This document shows positions 1-8,512 of a DNA stretch of 64,000 nucleotides, in pieces. The notes under the pieces were generated by a model. It was not told where the DNA came from. It saw only the letters and a program-made list of their open reading frames with translations, and did not search any database. Both the position numbers and the translations under genes were made by a program. Source of the DNA: JACPAP01 sp035287045 (lineage in GTDB: Bacteria; Gemmatimonadota; Gemmatimonadetes; Gemmatimonadales; GWC2-71-9); the NCBI GenBank assembly GCA_035287045.1, contig DATECF010000256.1:1-64000 (forward strand). The letters are read 5' to 3'. How positions within the stretch are numbered: the stretch's first letter is position 1; every line of letters starts with the position of its first letter.

Positions 1-65
1 TTTCGTTCCCGCCTCACGCTTACACAGGGTCCGCGGGTTCGCCGCGACGCCACAGTGGGGCGATC

Positions 66-86
66 GAGCCACGCCGAGCGTGGCTC
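66..86. promoter_or_regulatory. Perfect inverted repeat, candidate activator site
   Basis: Two 9-base arms (GAGCCACGC and GCGTGGCTC) flank a 3-base centre, about 40 bases upstream of the -24 box of the first gene. The position suits an enhancer-binding-protein site for the sigma-54 promoter next to it. It could equally be an RNA hairpin from an upstream transcript. Confidence 0.4.
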
Positions 87-125
87 GGTGCCAACAGTTT
101 CCCCGCCGGATCTACCGATGGCGAC

Positions 126-141
126 CGGCACCGCCCTTGCA
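126..141 (+). promoter_or_regulatory. sigma-54 promoter (-24/-12)
   Basis: CGGCAC-N5-TTGCA matches the consensus TGGCAC-N5-TTGC[AT] except for the first base, and GG and GC are exactly 10 bases apart. Transcription would start near 152 and read the glycosyltransferase operon. If so, the ATG at 158 would have a leader of only about 6 bases. Confidence 0.65.
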
Positions 142-157
142 TGGTTGCGCCACCGCC

Positions 158-1438
158 ATGCCGTTTGCCAACACGCAGACCGTCGAGATCCCGGACGCCG
201 CGAACGCTGCCGTGGCCACCACCGTTTCCGGCGGACTCGGCGTGCGAAGCCCTCGTGGCGCCCGCATTCTGATGCTGAACCCCTCGTTCTCCGCCCCGGC
301 GTACATGCACAACCTCTGCAATGCGCTGGCGGACGCGGGCGCCCAGGTCGAGGTATTCACGGGTCCGGCGTTTGAGCGCGCGAGTCGTTGCTGGCGGGAC
401 ATCCGGTACGTTCCGCGCATCGCGTTCTACCGGCGCACGCAGCTACGCCACTACCAGGCCGGCCGGCTCACGCGGCCGGTCTGGCAACTCCTGCGGCTCA
501 CCGGTCACCTGGCGTCGCTTACCCGCCTGACGCGCGCGGCCGGCCGCTACGACGTGTTGCATCTGCACTTCCCCACGGTGCTGCCGGTGGACATTCCCTG
601 GCTGACGTGGATCCGGCGCCGTATCCCGGTGGTATTGACGGTTCACAATCTTTGGCCCCATCGCGCCAGGCGCGACCAGCGCGAGCGCCGCCAACTCCAG
701 CGGCTGTACCGGTGCTGCGATGGGCTGATCGCGCACACCGAAGACACGGCCCGTGGCCTGATGGAGGACTTCGGACTTCCGGCAGACCGCATCGCGCGAA
801 TCCCGCACGGCAACTTCCGGCAGTTCTGGGATCAGGATCGGGCCGCCGTGCCGGCGCTCGGCGCCGTGGCAGCCCCCATCATCCTCATGTTCGGAGAGGT
901 GCGGCCGTCGAAGGGCGTCGAGGTATTGCTGCGCGCCGCCGCGATGCTCCGTGGCCGGGGGGTGGACTTCCGGGTCGTGCTGGCCGGCGCGCCGTTTGCC
1001 GCGACTGAGCCGTTGCACCGGCTGGCGCGCCAGCTCGCCATTGAGGATCGCGTCGTGTTCCACCTGCGGTACATCGAGGAGGAAGAGGTCCCGTCCTATT
1101 TCGAAGCCGCCACCGTGGTCGCGGTGCCCTACCGGGCCATCGACCAGAGCGGAGTCGCCATCGCCGCGCTCACGATGGGCCGGGCGATCGTGGCGACCCG
1201 GATCGCCGGCCTCGCCGAGCTGGTGGAGCAGGGCGACTGCGGGCTCCTGGTGCCGGTGGACGACGCGGGGGCCCTGGCGGCGGCGCTCCAACGCCTCCTC
1301 ACCGACGACCGGCTTCGCCGCCGCTGCGAGACCAACGCCCGCCAGTACGCCGAAACCGCGCTGGCCTGGGAACCCATCGCCGGGCGCACCATGGACGCGT
1401 ACCGGCAAGCCGGCGCGGCCCTGCCCGCCCGGCGGTAA
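158..1438 (+). CDS. GT4-family glycosyltransferase
   Basis: A 426-residue glycosyltransferase with two Rossmann-type (GT-B) halves. The N-terminal half begins at ARILMLNPSFS and the GT4 C-terminal half at ILMFGEVRPSKGVEVLL. The nucleotide-binding region near residues 335-360 (DQSGVAIAAL...GLAELV) is recognisable, although the usual E-x7-E motif is modified. It probably adds a sugar to a lipid-linked EPS intermediate at the inner face of the membrane; donor and acceptor are unknown. ATG 158 is used, but it has no ribosome binding site. GTG 242, with GGCGGA upstream, is a real alternative and would still keep the whole fold. First gene of an operon with asnB, an acetyltransferase and an aminotransferase. 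Confidence 0.85.
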   Translation: MPFANTQTVEIPDAANAAVATTVSGGLGVRSPRGARILMLNPSFSAPAYMHNLCNALADAGAQVEVFTGPAFERASRCWRDIRYVPRIAFYRRTQLRHYQAGRLTRPVWQLLRLTGHLASLTRLTRAAGRYDVLHLHFPTVLPVDIPWLTWIRRRIPVVLTVHNLWPHRARRDQRERRQLQRLYRCCDGLIAHTEDTARGLMEDFGLPADRIARIPHGNFRQFWDQDRAAVPALGAVAAPIILMFGEVRPSKGVEVLLRAAAMLRGRGVDFRVVLAGAPFAATEPLHRLARQLAIEDRVVFHLRYIEEEEVPSYFEAATVVAVPYRAIDQSGVAIAALTMGRAIVATRIAGLAELVEQGDCGLLVPVDDAGALAAALQRLLTDDRLRRRCETNARQYAETALAWEPIAGRTMDAYRQAGAALPARR

Positions 1439-1457
1439 CACGGAGGCGCTCGGGCCC

Positions 1458-3329
1458 ATGTGCGGCTTGGCCGCGATGCTCGGTCTCGAGGGTCGGGAGG
1501 CGGATGCCGCCATCCTGCGCCGGATGGCCAACAGCCTGGCCCATCGGGGTCCCGACGATTCCGGACTCTATGTGGACCGCCAGGTGGGCTTTTCCTTTCG
1601 CAGACTGTCCATCCTCGACCTGAGCCCTTCCGGCCACCAGCCCATGGCCTCGCCGGATGGTCAGCTGGTCATCGTCTTCAATGGGGAGATCTACAACTAC
1701 GTCGAGCTGCGCCAGGAGCTGCGGGCCGCCGGCTACGCTTTTCGATCCTCCAGCGACACCGAAGTCCTGCTCGCGGCCTACCGGCATTGGGGAGCGGCGT
1801 GCCTGAGCCGGCTCAACGGGATGTGGGCGTTCGTCATCCACGATCGCCGGCGCGGCCTGCTGTTCGGCGCGCGGGACCGGTTCGGCGTGAAGCCGCTGTT
1901 TGTGCACCGGGGCAAGGATTGCTGGCTCCTGGCTTCGGAGGTGAAAGCCATCCTGGCGTCGGGCGCGTACGCCCGCACCACCAACTGGCAGGTGGCCGCC
2001 GATTTCCTGGTCCACGGCAAGCTGGACGAGACCGCGGCGACCTTCTATGCCGGCATCGAGCAGGTCCCACCGGGCACCGCCTTCGAGGTCGGACTCGACG
2101 GCCGATGGCGACAGTGGACCTACTGGGCGCTCGCCGACATTGAGCCGGAGCCGGTGAACCACGTCGAGGAGGAGATCGCGGAGCTCCTGGACGACGCGGT
2201 CCGCCTCCGCCTACGGAGCGACGTTCCGGTGGGCGTGTGCCTGTCCGGCGGGCTGGACTCCACCGCCATCATCTGCGCCATGGCGCGCCACCGTCAGGGC
2301 GACGGCGGAGGAACGCCTGCGCCCTTGCTGGCCTTCTGCTATCACGATCCCGCCTTCGACGAGCGCGCCTGGATCGCGGACACGCTGGCGCAGACGGGCG
2401 CCCTGCTGCGGCGGATGTCGTTGACCCCGGAGGCAATGTGGCAGACCCTGACGACGGTCCTCCGCTTCCAGGACGAGCCGATGGTCTCTGGCGCGCCGAT
2501 CGCGAGCTTTCACCTCATGAGGCTGGCCGCGGCCGACGGGGTCAAGGTGGTGTTGAACGGCCAGGGCGCCGACGAGGTCTTCGCGGGCTACCCCAGCTAC
2601 TTCCCCGCGTATTGGCACACGTTGCTCCGCACCGCCCAGGTCGGTCGCGCATGGCGCGAGATCCAGGTGTTTGGCGCCGCCGGTGGCGGTGGCGCCGGGC
2701 GGCTGTTCCTGTGGGCGCTCGGGCGGCTGCTTCACTACCGCATGCGCGGGTTCGCGCCGTATCGCCGCGTCACGCAACGGGCACGGCCCGTCCCGGCGCA
2801 TCGCTGGTTCACCCCGGGCTTGATCGAGCGCATTCCCGCGAGCCCCGCGGGCGAGGAAGGCCCCGACCTGCACGCGGTCCTGAGGCGGTCCGTGGAGCAC
2901 GCGCCGCTCCCTCACTATCTCCGGTTGGAAGACCGGAACTCCATGGCTCACGGCGTTGAAGCTCGTTTGCCGTTCATGGACTACCGGCTGGTCTCGCTGG
3001 CGTTCCGCGTGCCCCCGGATCGCAAGATGCGAGGCGTCTGGAACAAGACCCTCCTCCGGGACAGCCTGCGCGGACGCATCCCCGACTCGGTGCGGAATCG
3101 GGTCGCGAAGATGGGCTTTGCGACTTCTCTGCACACCTGGCTGACCGGGGCGCTGGCCCAACCCCTGCGCGATGTCCTGTCCAGCCGGGCCGCTCGAGAG
3201 CGGGGGATCTACAACCTGGAGGCAATCTCACGCTTCTGGCGGAACCGGCAACCCGCCGAGCCCAGGGACGCCCTGCGGCTGTTCCATGTGGCCCAGTTCG
3301 AGCTCTGGCAGGACGTGCATGGCGACTAG
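1458..3329 (+). CDS. asnB: Asparagine synthase (glutamine-hydrolysing) type amidotransferase
   Basis: A 623-residue class II amidotransferase. The start is fixed by MCGLAAM, because Cys2 must become the N-terminal glutaminase nucleophile. The glutaminase domain occupies about residues 1-215. The synthetase domain follows, with the ATP-pyrophosphatase loop LSGGLDST near residue 262 and GQGADEVFAGY near 367. Such proteins occur in EPS and exosortase-linked loci, where they probably amidate a sugar acid or another precursor rather than make free asparagine. It begins 19 bases after the glycosyltransferase and overlaps the next gene by 11 bases. A second 623-residue homologue lies at 13735-15606. 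The family is certain; the substrate is inferred only from context. Confidence 0.9.
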   Translation: MCGLAAMLGLEGREADAAILRRMANSLAHRGPDDSGLYVDRQVGFSFRRLSILDLSPSGHQPMASPDGQLVIVFNGEIYNYVELRQELRAAGYAFRSSSDTEVLLAAYRHWGAACLSRLNGMWAFVIHDRRRGLLFGARDRFGVKPLFVHRGKDCWLLASEVKAILASGAYARTTNWQVAADFLVHGKLDETAATFYAGIEQVPPGTAFEVGLDGRWRQWTYWALADIEPEPVNHVEEEIAELLDDAVRLRLRSDVPVGVCLSGGLDSTAIICAMARHRQGDGGGTPAPLLAFCYHDPAFDERAWIADTLAQTGALLRRMSLTPEAMWQTLTTVLRFQDEPMVSGAPIASFHLMRLAAADGVKVVLNGQGADEVFAGYPSYFPAYWHTLLRTAQVGRAWREIQVFGAAGGGGAGRLFLWALGRLLHYRMRGFAPYRRVTQRARPVPAHRWFTPGLIERIPASPAGEEGPDLHAVLRRSVEHAPLPHYLRLEDRNSMAHGVEARLPFMDYRLVSLAFRVPPDRKMRGVWNKTLLRDSLRGRIPDSVRNRVAKMGFATSLHTWLTGALAQPLRDVLSSRAARERGIYNLEAISRFWRNRQPAEPRDALRLFHVAQFELWQDVHGD

Positions 3330-4191
3330 CCTCGCCGCCTCCGCCTCGGCCGCGCTGCCCCCCGGGCTGAAGCAATGGCTGAAGCGTGTGGTGCACGCCT
3401 ACCGGCGGGCGTTGGGCGCCTTCACGCCGGCGGATCTCCGTCACGCCGTCATACAACTGGGCGTCGCGCCCGGTGATGTGCTCATGGTGCACAGCGCCTT
3501 CGACGGGTTCGTGGGCTTTGACGGGGGCCCGCTCGACGTGATTCGGACCCTCCAAGGCGTCGTCGGGCCGGACGGGGCCCTGATGATGCCGACCATGCCG
3601 TTCCGTGGCACCGCGGTCGAGTACGCACGCACCGATCCGGTATTCGACGCCCGGCACACGGTATCGCGCATGGGGCTCATCACCGAGATCTTCCGCCGGT
3701 CTCCGGGAGTCGTGCGCAGCATCCACCCGACGCACTCGGTGGCGGTATGGGGAAGCCGGGCCGACGCGATCATCGGCGGCCACGAGCGATCGGAAACGCC
3801 CTGCGGCCGGCAGACACCCTACGCCAAGCTGCTGGAGCTCGACGGGAAGATCCTGCTGGCGGGCGTGTCGGCTCACACGATGACGTTCTGCTACTTCGTC
3901 GCGGAGGAGTTGGAGCCGCGGCAACCCATCCGGGTGTTGACCGGGGAGACCTATCCGCTGCGTTGGAAGCACCCGGACGGGACCGTGCGGGTTTCCCACC
4001 TGCGGCTCTTTTCCCCGTCTCTCGACCACGATCTGACCCCATTGCTCCGCGAGCTGAAGCGGCGCGACCAGTGGCGCGAGCGCCGGGTGGGCCGCCTGCG
4101 TCTGATGCTGGTGCGCGCCCGAGCCATCTATGACGCCGCCCTGGCGTTGACGGACCTGGGCGCCTTCATACGAGAGCGGGCAATGCGGTGA
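3319..4191 (+). CDS. AAC(3)-family N-acetyltransferase
   Basis: A 290-residue member of the antibiotic N-acetyltransferase (AAC(3)) fold. Family marks are DVLMVHSAF near residue 53, MMPTMPF, and HPTHSVAVWG near residue 136, which carries the characteristic His pair. The enzyme transfers an acetyl group from acetyl-CoA to an amino group. Because it is embedded in an EPS operon between asnB and a DegT aminotransferase, an amino-sugar substrate is more likely than an aminoglycoside. That is inference; nothing in the sequence shows resistance. ATG 3319 overlaps the asnB stop by 11 bases, which suggests translational coupling. Confidence 0.85.
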   Translation: MATSLAASASAALPPGLKQWLKRVVHAYRRALGAFTPADLRHAVIQLGVAPGDVLMVHSAFDGFVGFDGGPLDVIRTLQGVVGPDGALMMPTMPFRGTAVEYARTDPVFDARHTVSRMGLITEIFRRSPGVVRSIHPTHSVAVWGSRADAIIGGHERSETPCGRQTPYAKLLELDGKILLAGVSAHTMTFCYFVAEELEPRQPIRVLTGETYPLRWKHPDGTVRVSHLRLFSPSLDHDLTPLLRELKRRDQWRERRVGRLRLMLVRARAIYDAALALTDLGAFIRERAMR

Positions 4192-5381
4192 CGCCGGAGA
4201 CCCTGGCCATTGAAGACTTCTTCCGCCGCCGGTATGGGCGGGAGGCCCTGTACGTCCCGTCAGCCCGGGCGGCGCTGTACCTCGCCTTCCGCGAATGGCT
4301 CCGGCCCGGCGACCGGGTGCTGATGTCTCCGATCAACGACGATGTGGTGTTCTTCGTGGTATTGGCCGCCGGCCTGGTGCCGGTGCTTGGCCCGGTGGAT
4401 CCCGCCACCGGCAACCTCGAGCCCGCCGCGATCGACGACGCGGCTTGGGCCCGAGTGCGAGGGGTCCTCACCACCAATCTCTACGGCATCCCGGATCGCC
4501 TGGACCTGCTGGAGGAGCGGTGCCGGCGGTACGACCTCGTGCTCCTGGAAGACGCGGCCCACGCCATCGACAGCCGTTGTGGTGAGCGCCGCGTCGGGCA
4601 GTTCGGAGTGGCGGCCGCATACAGTCTGAGCAAACACCTCGGCGTGGTTGGCGGCGTCCTGACCTTCTCGCAGCGGGGCCGGCGCGAGTCGCTCCTACGC
4701 CAGATCGCCGAAGAGTGCCGGCACCGGCCTCCGGCCGCGGCGCTCGCGCATCAGGCGCGATTGGCCCTGAGCGCCTTCGGCGCACGTACCCTGCCGGGGA
4801 GGCTGCTCCGCCGCCTTCGCCATCGGCTGTTCCCCGAGCGCCCGACGCGGATCGCCTACCGCATGATGCTGGAAATAGACACCGTACTCGAGGCCGGGCG
4901 GCAAGGAGGCGGGCTCGACCGATTCGACCGATGGGCCCGCGTGGACAACTGGGGATACCGGACCTGGCCCCTTCGCTCAACCCAACGGGAGGCCTACGCG
5001 CGCCTGCAGGAGTTCGAGAAACATCGCCGTCTCCGGATCGCCGGCACGAAGAAGCTGCAGGCGGCAGGGCTCGTACCTGCCGGTATCAACCTGCCCCACG
5101 ATACCGCACTCTTTCGCGCGCCGGTGTTCGTTCGAGATCGCGACGCGGCCCGCGCCTACTTCCGGGAGCGGGGACTCGCCCTCGACTACGTGTACCACCC
5201 TCCGCTGGATGTGTACGCCCCCACGCTGACGGAACGGCTGGCGTCACCCATCCGTGCGGCGCACTGGACCCGTGACGTCTTGCCGGTGAACCCGCTCCTG
5301 GCCGACCGCTTCCTGGAGGTGTGGGAGACATCACCCAGGCGTTGGGAGGCCGCGACGCCCGCCATCGGCCTCGAGGGGTGA
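4188..5381 (+). CDS. DegT/DnrJ/EryC1/StrS-like PLP aminotransferase
   Basis: A 397-residue fold-type I PLP enzyme of the sugar aminotransferase family. Visible marks are LLEDAAHAID near residue 121, whose Asp binds the pyridine nitrogen, and YSLSKHLG, whose Lys near residue 149 is the expected PLP Schiff-base lysine. It would install an amino group on a keto-sugar nucleotide, which pairs logically with the acetyltransferase just upstream. The start is GTG in a GTGA overlap with the preceding stop. The C-terminal 51 bases overlap the convergent FemAB-like gene, which is long for a 3' overlap. Confidence 0.83.
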   Translation: MTPETLAIEDFFRRRYGREALYVPSARAALYLAFREWLRPGDRVLMSPINDDVVFFVVLAAGLVPVLGPVDPATGNLEPAAIDDAAWARVRGVLTTNLYGIPDRLDLLEERCRRYDLVLLEDAAHAIDSRCGERRVGQFGVAAAYSLSKHLGVVGGVLTFSQRGRRESLLRQIAEECRHRPPAAALAHQARLALSAFGARTLPGRLLRRLRHRLFPERPTRIAYRMMLEIDTVLEAGRQGGGLDRFDRWARVDNWGYRTWPLRSTQREAYARLQEFEKHRRLRIAGTKKLQAAGLVPAGINLPHDTALFRAPVFVRDRDAARAYFRERGLALDYVYHPPLDVYAPTLTERLASPIRAAHWTRDVLPVNPLLADRFLEVWETSPRRWEAATPAIGLEG

Positions 5382-6476
5382 CGCGCGGTGCGGGAGCCGG
5401 CGAACGATCTTGTCCAGCCCGCGCAACGCCGCGCCGCGCCATCCGTCGCGGAAGACGACCACCTCGTAGCGGCCGCTGCTGCTCGCGGTCCATTCCCGCT
5501 TGTACGCCTCCTCGCCCCGGAGAAAGTCCAACCGGCGAAACCCTCGCTCAATGGCGCGCCGAATCATGAGGGCCGTGAGTACCGTCCCTACGCGCTCGCG
5601 CTCAAACCGCACATCCCGGCCATTCTGATAGTGGTAGAGGGTGTCACGCTGCGCAAAGCCGTACCACGCCGCCGCCGGCGTGCCATCGAGATCCAATGTC
5701 ACCAGCCAGAGCAGGCCCCGTTCGGCCATCGACGCGGCGAACCGGCGGTGGAGCCGCTCCCAGGCGGGATCGCGAAACGCTCCCCCACCGCCCCAGCGCA
5801 CGGTGTGGAGGCGCTGAAGGTGGTGTAGCCCCTCCTCGAGACGGTCTGATCCATAGTCCGTCACCACCACGCCGTGTTCCCGGAAGAGTTTCCGCTCCTT
5901 GTGGCGGACGGCGTGGCGCGCATGGGAACTCAGTCCGGAGAGATACGCATCCCAGCTCGGAGGTAGTTCCAGATACGGATACCGTCCGATGAGCCTGCGC
6001 CGGACGTTCCAGCCCCGGCGCTCACACGCCGAGCAGAACCGCGCGACATTGACGGCACGCTCGGCCACATTGTCGAGCCTGATCAGGGACCAGGGAAGGC
6101 CCTCGAGCGCTCCGGCCAGCGCATCGAGATCCGCCCGAGGCGTGGCCAGCAACTCGAGGTGGTCCGGACAGCCAAGATCTCCGAAAGCCCAACCGACCGC
6201 GGCGACCGGGACGCCCCACAACCGGTGCCGGCGGACCCGAAACGGGAACACGGCATCCACTTCGCCCGCACCGGATCGCAACACGACCGCCTGGCACGCG
6301 TCCACCTCCTCCGCGGGAACGGCCTCGGCCGAGGCCTGATGCCAGGCCCAGCTCAAGAACGGGCTGCCCGAGCCGGAGTGCTCCCCCAGCCGGTCCCAGC
6401 GATGGGGTCCCAGCTCCAGGGCGCGCGCCAGGGGCATCCGCGCCGTCGCGCAGGACTTGGTCGTCGCTATCGACAT
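5331..6476 (-). CDS. FemAB/BioF2-like acetyltransferase (CelD/BcsL type)
   Basis: A 381-residue GNAT-fold protein of the CelD/BcsL/FemAB group. The C-terminal acyltransferase domain includes LSSHARHAVRHKERKL, YHYQNGRD and LDFLRGEEAYKREW, patterns shared with PEP-CTERM-associated FemAB proteins. It probably acylates or aminoacylates a polysaccharide or peptidoglycan precursor. ATG 6476 was chosen because the conserved region begins soon after it and because a good sigma-54 promoter ends 57 bases upstream. An open frame extends further upstream through the promoter, so longer starts are unlikely. It is transcribed toward the first operon. Confidence 0.75.
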   Translation of the reverse strand: MSIATTKSCATARMPLARALELGPHRWDRLGEHSGSGSPFLSWAWHQASAEAVPAEEVDACQAVVLRSGAGEVDAVFPFRVRRHRLWGVPVAAVGWAFGDLGCPDHLELLATPRADLDALAGALEGLPWSLIRLDNVAERAVNVARFCSACERRGWNVRRRLIGRYPYLELPPSWDAYLSGLSSHARHAVRHKERKLFREHGVVVTDYGSDRLEEGLHHLQRLHTVRWGGGGAFRDPAWERLHRRFAASMAERGLLWLVTLDLDGTPAAAWYGFAQRDTLYHYQNGRDVRFERERVGTVLTALMIRRAIERGFRRLDFLRGEEAYKREWTASSSGRYEVVVFRDGWRGAALRGLDKIVRRLPHRASPLEADGGRRGLPTPG

Positions 6477-6532
6477 GAACGAACCAGACTCCTCGGTCGT
6501 GGTCACCGCACAGCCGTTCCAAAGGGCATGAG

Positions 6533-6548
6533 TGCATAGCCAGTGCCA
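6533..6548 (-). promoter_or_regulatory. sigma-54 promoter (-24/-12)
   Basis: On the minus strand TGGCAC-N5-ATGCA has a perfect -24 box, exact GG-N10-GC spacing and one -12 mismatch. The predicted start near 6523 leaves a leader of about 47 bases before the FemAB-like ATG. Confidence 0.65.
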
Positions 6549-6669
6549 TCGACGCCGTAGCCCCACGGGAGCGACCGGCGCATCGCGGCCGCCGACGGCC
6601 CGTCCACGCATGTAGCGCGCGGGTGAGGCAGGGTCGCCTCTTGTGGCAGCGGGGCAACGAATCCCTCGC

Positions 6670-6685
6670 TGGCGTCGGACTTGCT
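6670..6685 (+). promoter_or_regulatory. sigma-54 promoter (-24/-12)
   Basis: TGGCGT-N5-TTGCT has a perfect -12 box, TGGC in the -24 box and exact spacing. A start near 6696 would place about 50 bases before ATG 6746. Confidence 0.6.
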
Positions 6686-6745
6686 CTGGATGTGTCACCG
6701 GAAGCGCTCCCGCCGGGGGCGCGGACATTGGAGACGAACGTCTCG

Positions 6746-8389
6746 ATGACCAATAGGCGCTCGCGCGCACCTTTGCGTTTGCTGCTCGTCACGGGCGGCA
6801 GGACCATTCCTACTTGGTTGTCCACCTGCATCGCGGACGTGGAGCGGTGCGGAGCAGCGAAGCTCGTCCTGGCTCTGCGCATGGCTCCCGCGAACGTTCG
6901 GGGCTCACGGCGTTTCCCACGCCTGATACGGTGGCTGTTCTTCCGGCTGCACCAACACCTCGATCGGTATCTGTTTCGCGCCGTTCCAGACGCTCTTGCA
7001 CCCGTGGCGTTGCCCGCCGGGCTTCCCGGCTGCCGCGCGCTCGACGGCGCCGGACTTCCGCCGCCGGCACTGGCCCGCACGCTTCACGCAGAACGGATTG
7101 ACGTGGTTCTGGATCCTTTCGGGCTGGCGCCGGCCACATGGTTGGCCGGAGCATCCCGGTACGGCGTCTGGAGTACGCTGTTGGGCCGGGAAAACGAGCC
7201 TAGGACCCAATCCGCACCGGCGTTCTGGGAAGTGATCGAGGGGACGCCGGTCATCGAAGCCCGCCTGTGCGTTCGCCGGCCTGCATGTGACCAGCCGGTG
7301 TCACCCTATATCTCCGTTTCACCCACCGATCGTCGTTCGGTCTCTCGGAGCCAGAATCAGGCCTATTGGAAACTCGCCGCCGCCTTGGCGAGGATGCTCG
7401 GCCGGCTCTGGGAGGATGCGGAAGCCTTCGCCGAGCGGCTGAGAGCGGCACCCCCGGTGGTAGCTGCGGAAGGTGTCTCCCGTCCCCCCGGCAATGCAGA
7501 GATGCTGCGGGCCTGGAGCGTCTTGATTCGGCGTTACGTCACCGACAAGCGGCGGAGCGCATTGTACCGCGAGCAATGGGCACTGGCATACCAACTTGGC
7601 GTGGGCGACCGACTGGTCACCGGGGCTCTTCAGCCGCTGATCCCGCCACCTGATCGTCAATGGGCCGATCCGTTCCCCGTTCGACACGGTAACGCGTATT
7701 ACATCTTCCACGAGGAAGAACCGTTCTCAACCCGCAGAGGAACCATCGCCCTGACCGTCGTGGACGACCAGGGCGAGGTGGCCCCCACCGTCCCCGTCCT
7801 CCACCAGGACTGCCACCTGTCCTATCCGTTCGTGTTTCACTGGGACGGGGACTTCTTCATGATCCCGGAGACCGCCGCGCGCCAACGCGTGGAGCTCTAC
7901 CGGTGCGTCAGCTTTCCCATGCATTGGCGACTCGAACGGGTCCTGTTGTCCGGCGTGCGAGCGCTCGATCCGACCCCGGCGTTCTTGTTCGGCAGATGGT
8001 GGCTGTTCGCCAACGTCCCGGCGTACGGAGCCGGCACCTGGGACGAACTGCACGCGTTCTACGCGGATTCTCCCGTGGGACCATGGGCTCCTCACCGCAA
8101 CAACCCCGTCAAGAGTGACGCGCGGTCTGCCCGGCCGGCCGGGCGTATTTTCGAGAGCCAGGGTCAGTTCTACCGACCCGCCCAAGACTGCTCCAGGCGA
8201 TACGGATATGCCGTTTCCGTCAATCGCGTCCTCCGTCTGGACCCCGACACCTACGAGGAAGTCGAAGTAGAAAAGGTTCTCCCCGATTGGAGCCCTCAGG
8301 TGGCCGGCGTGCACACGCTCAATCACACCGGGGACATGACCGTGATCGATTGTCTCGTCCGAAGAAGGAACACGCGTCTGAACCCTTGA
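6746..8389 (+). CDS. GINT1-like five-bladed beta-propeller protein with formyltransferase-like N-terminus
   Basis: A 547-residue protein. The first ~200 residues resemble a formyltransferase-like Rossmann domain that begins at LRLLLVTGG. From about residue 300 onward come beta-propeller motifs typical of the glucosamine-inositolphosphorylceramide-transferase N-terminal family and GH43-like folds: WADPFPVRHGNAYYIFHEEE, HLSYPFVFHWDGDFFMIPE and FGRWWLFANVPAYG. Bacterial members sit in polysaccharide loci, but their activity is not established. ATG 6746 is preferred over upstream in-frame starts because it lies just before the conserved domain and downstream of the sigma-54 promoter. The gene stands alone, followed 124 bases later by a lipoprotein gene with its own promoter. 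Confidence 0.7.
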   Translation: MTNRRSRAPLRLLLVTGGRTIPTWLSTCIADVERCGAAKLVLALRMAPANVRGSRRFPRLIRWLFFRLHQHLDRYLFRAVPDALAPVALPAGLPGCRALDGAGLPPPALARTLHAERIDVVLDPFGLAPATWLAGASRYGVWSTLLGRENEPRTQSAPAFWEVIEGTPVIEARLCVRRPACDQPVSPYISVSPTDRRSVSRSQNQAYWKLAAALARMLGRLWEDAEAFAERLRAAPPVVAAEGVSRPPGNAEMLRAWSVLIRRYVTDKRRSALYREQWALAYQLGVGDRLVTGALQPLIPPPDRQWADPFPVRHGNAYYIFHEEEPFSTRRGTIALTVVDDQGEVAPTVPVLHQDCHLSYPFVFHWDGDFFMIPETAARQRVELYRCVSFPMHWRLERVLLSGVRALDPTPAFLFGRWWLFANVPAYGAGTWDELHAFYADSPVGPWAPHRNNPVKSDARSARPAGRIFESQGQFYRPAQDCSRRYGYAVSVNRVLRLDPDTYEEVEVEKVLPDWSPQVAGVHTLNHTGDMTVIDCLVRRRNTRLNP

Positions 8390-8410
8390 CGACCGGCGCT
8401 GTCGGGTTGG

Positions 8411-8426
8411 TGCCACGCCTGGTGCA
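8411..8426. promoter_or_regulatory. Candidate activator site, TGCCAC...GGTGCA
   Basis: TGCCACGCCTGGTGCA is almost identical to a 14-base sequence at 23746-23759 (TGCCACGCGGTGCA). Both lie upstream of sigma-54-type promoters, here by 35 bases. The arms are imperfectly inverted. Binding by the response regulator at 25258-26838 is only a suggestion. Confidence 0.3.
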
Positions 8427-8460
8427 TGAGAACCGCAGAGGGCGGCAGCAGGCAGCGGTC

Positions 8461-8476
8461 CGGTCCGATTCTTGCC
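8461..8476 (+). promoter_or_regulatory. sigma-54 promoter (-24/-12)
   Basis: CGGTCC-N5-TTGCC with exact GG-N10-GC spacing. The same CGGTCC -24 variant recurs at 21289. A start near 8487 gives a 26-base leader that contains the GGAG ribosome binding site of the ATG at 8513. Confidence 0.6.
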
Positions 8477-8512
8477 CCCCCGCTCTCCCGAACGAATTCG
8501 CGGAGCGGAGTC

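Noticed and set aside
443..1531. Long open frames antisense to real genes (here, and for example at 13522-15234, 16684-17829, 53786-54898 and 55149-56930)
   Set aside because: They mirror high-GC codon bias of the genes on the other strand, have no recognisable domain and lack ribosome binding sites.
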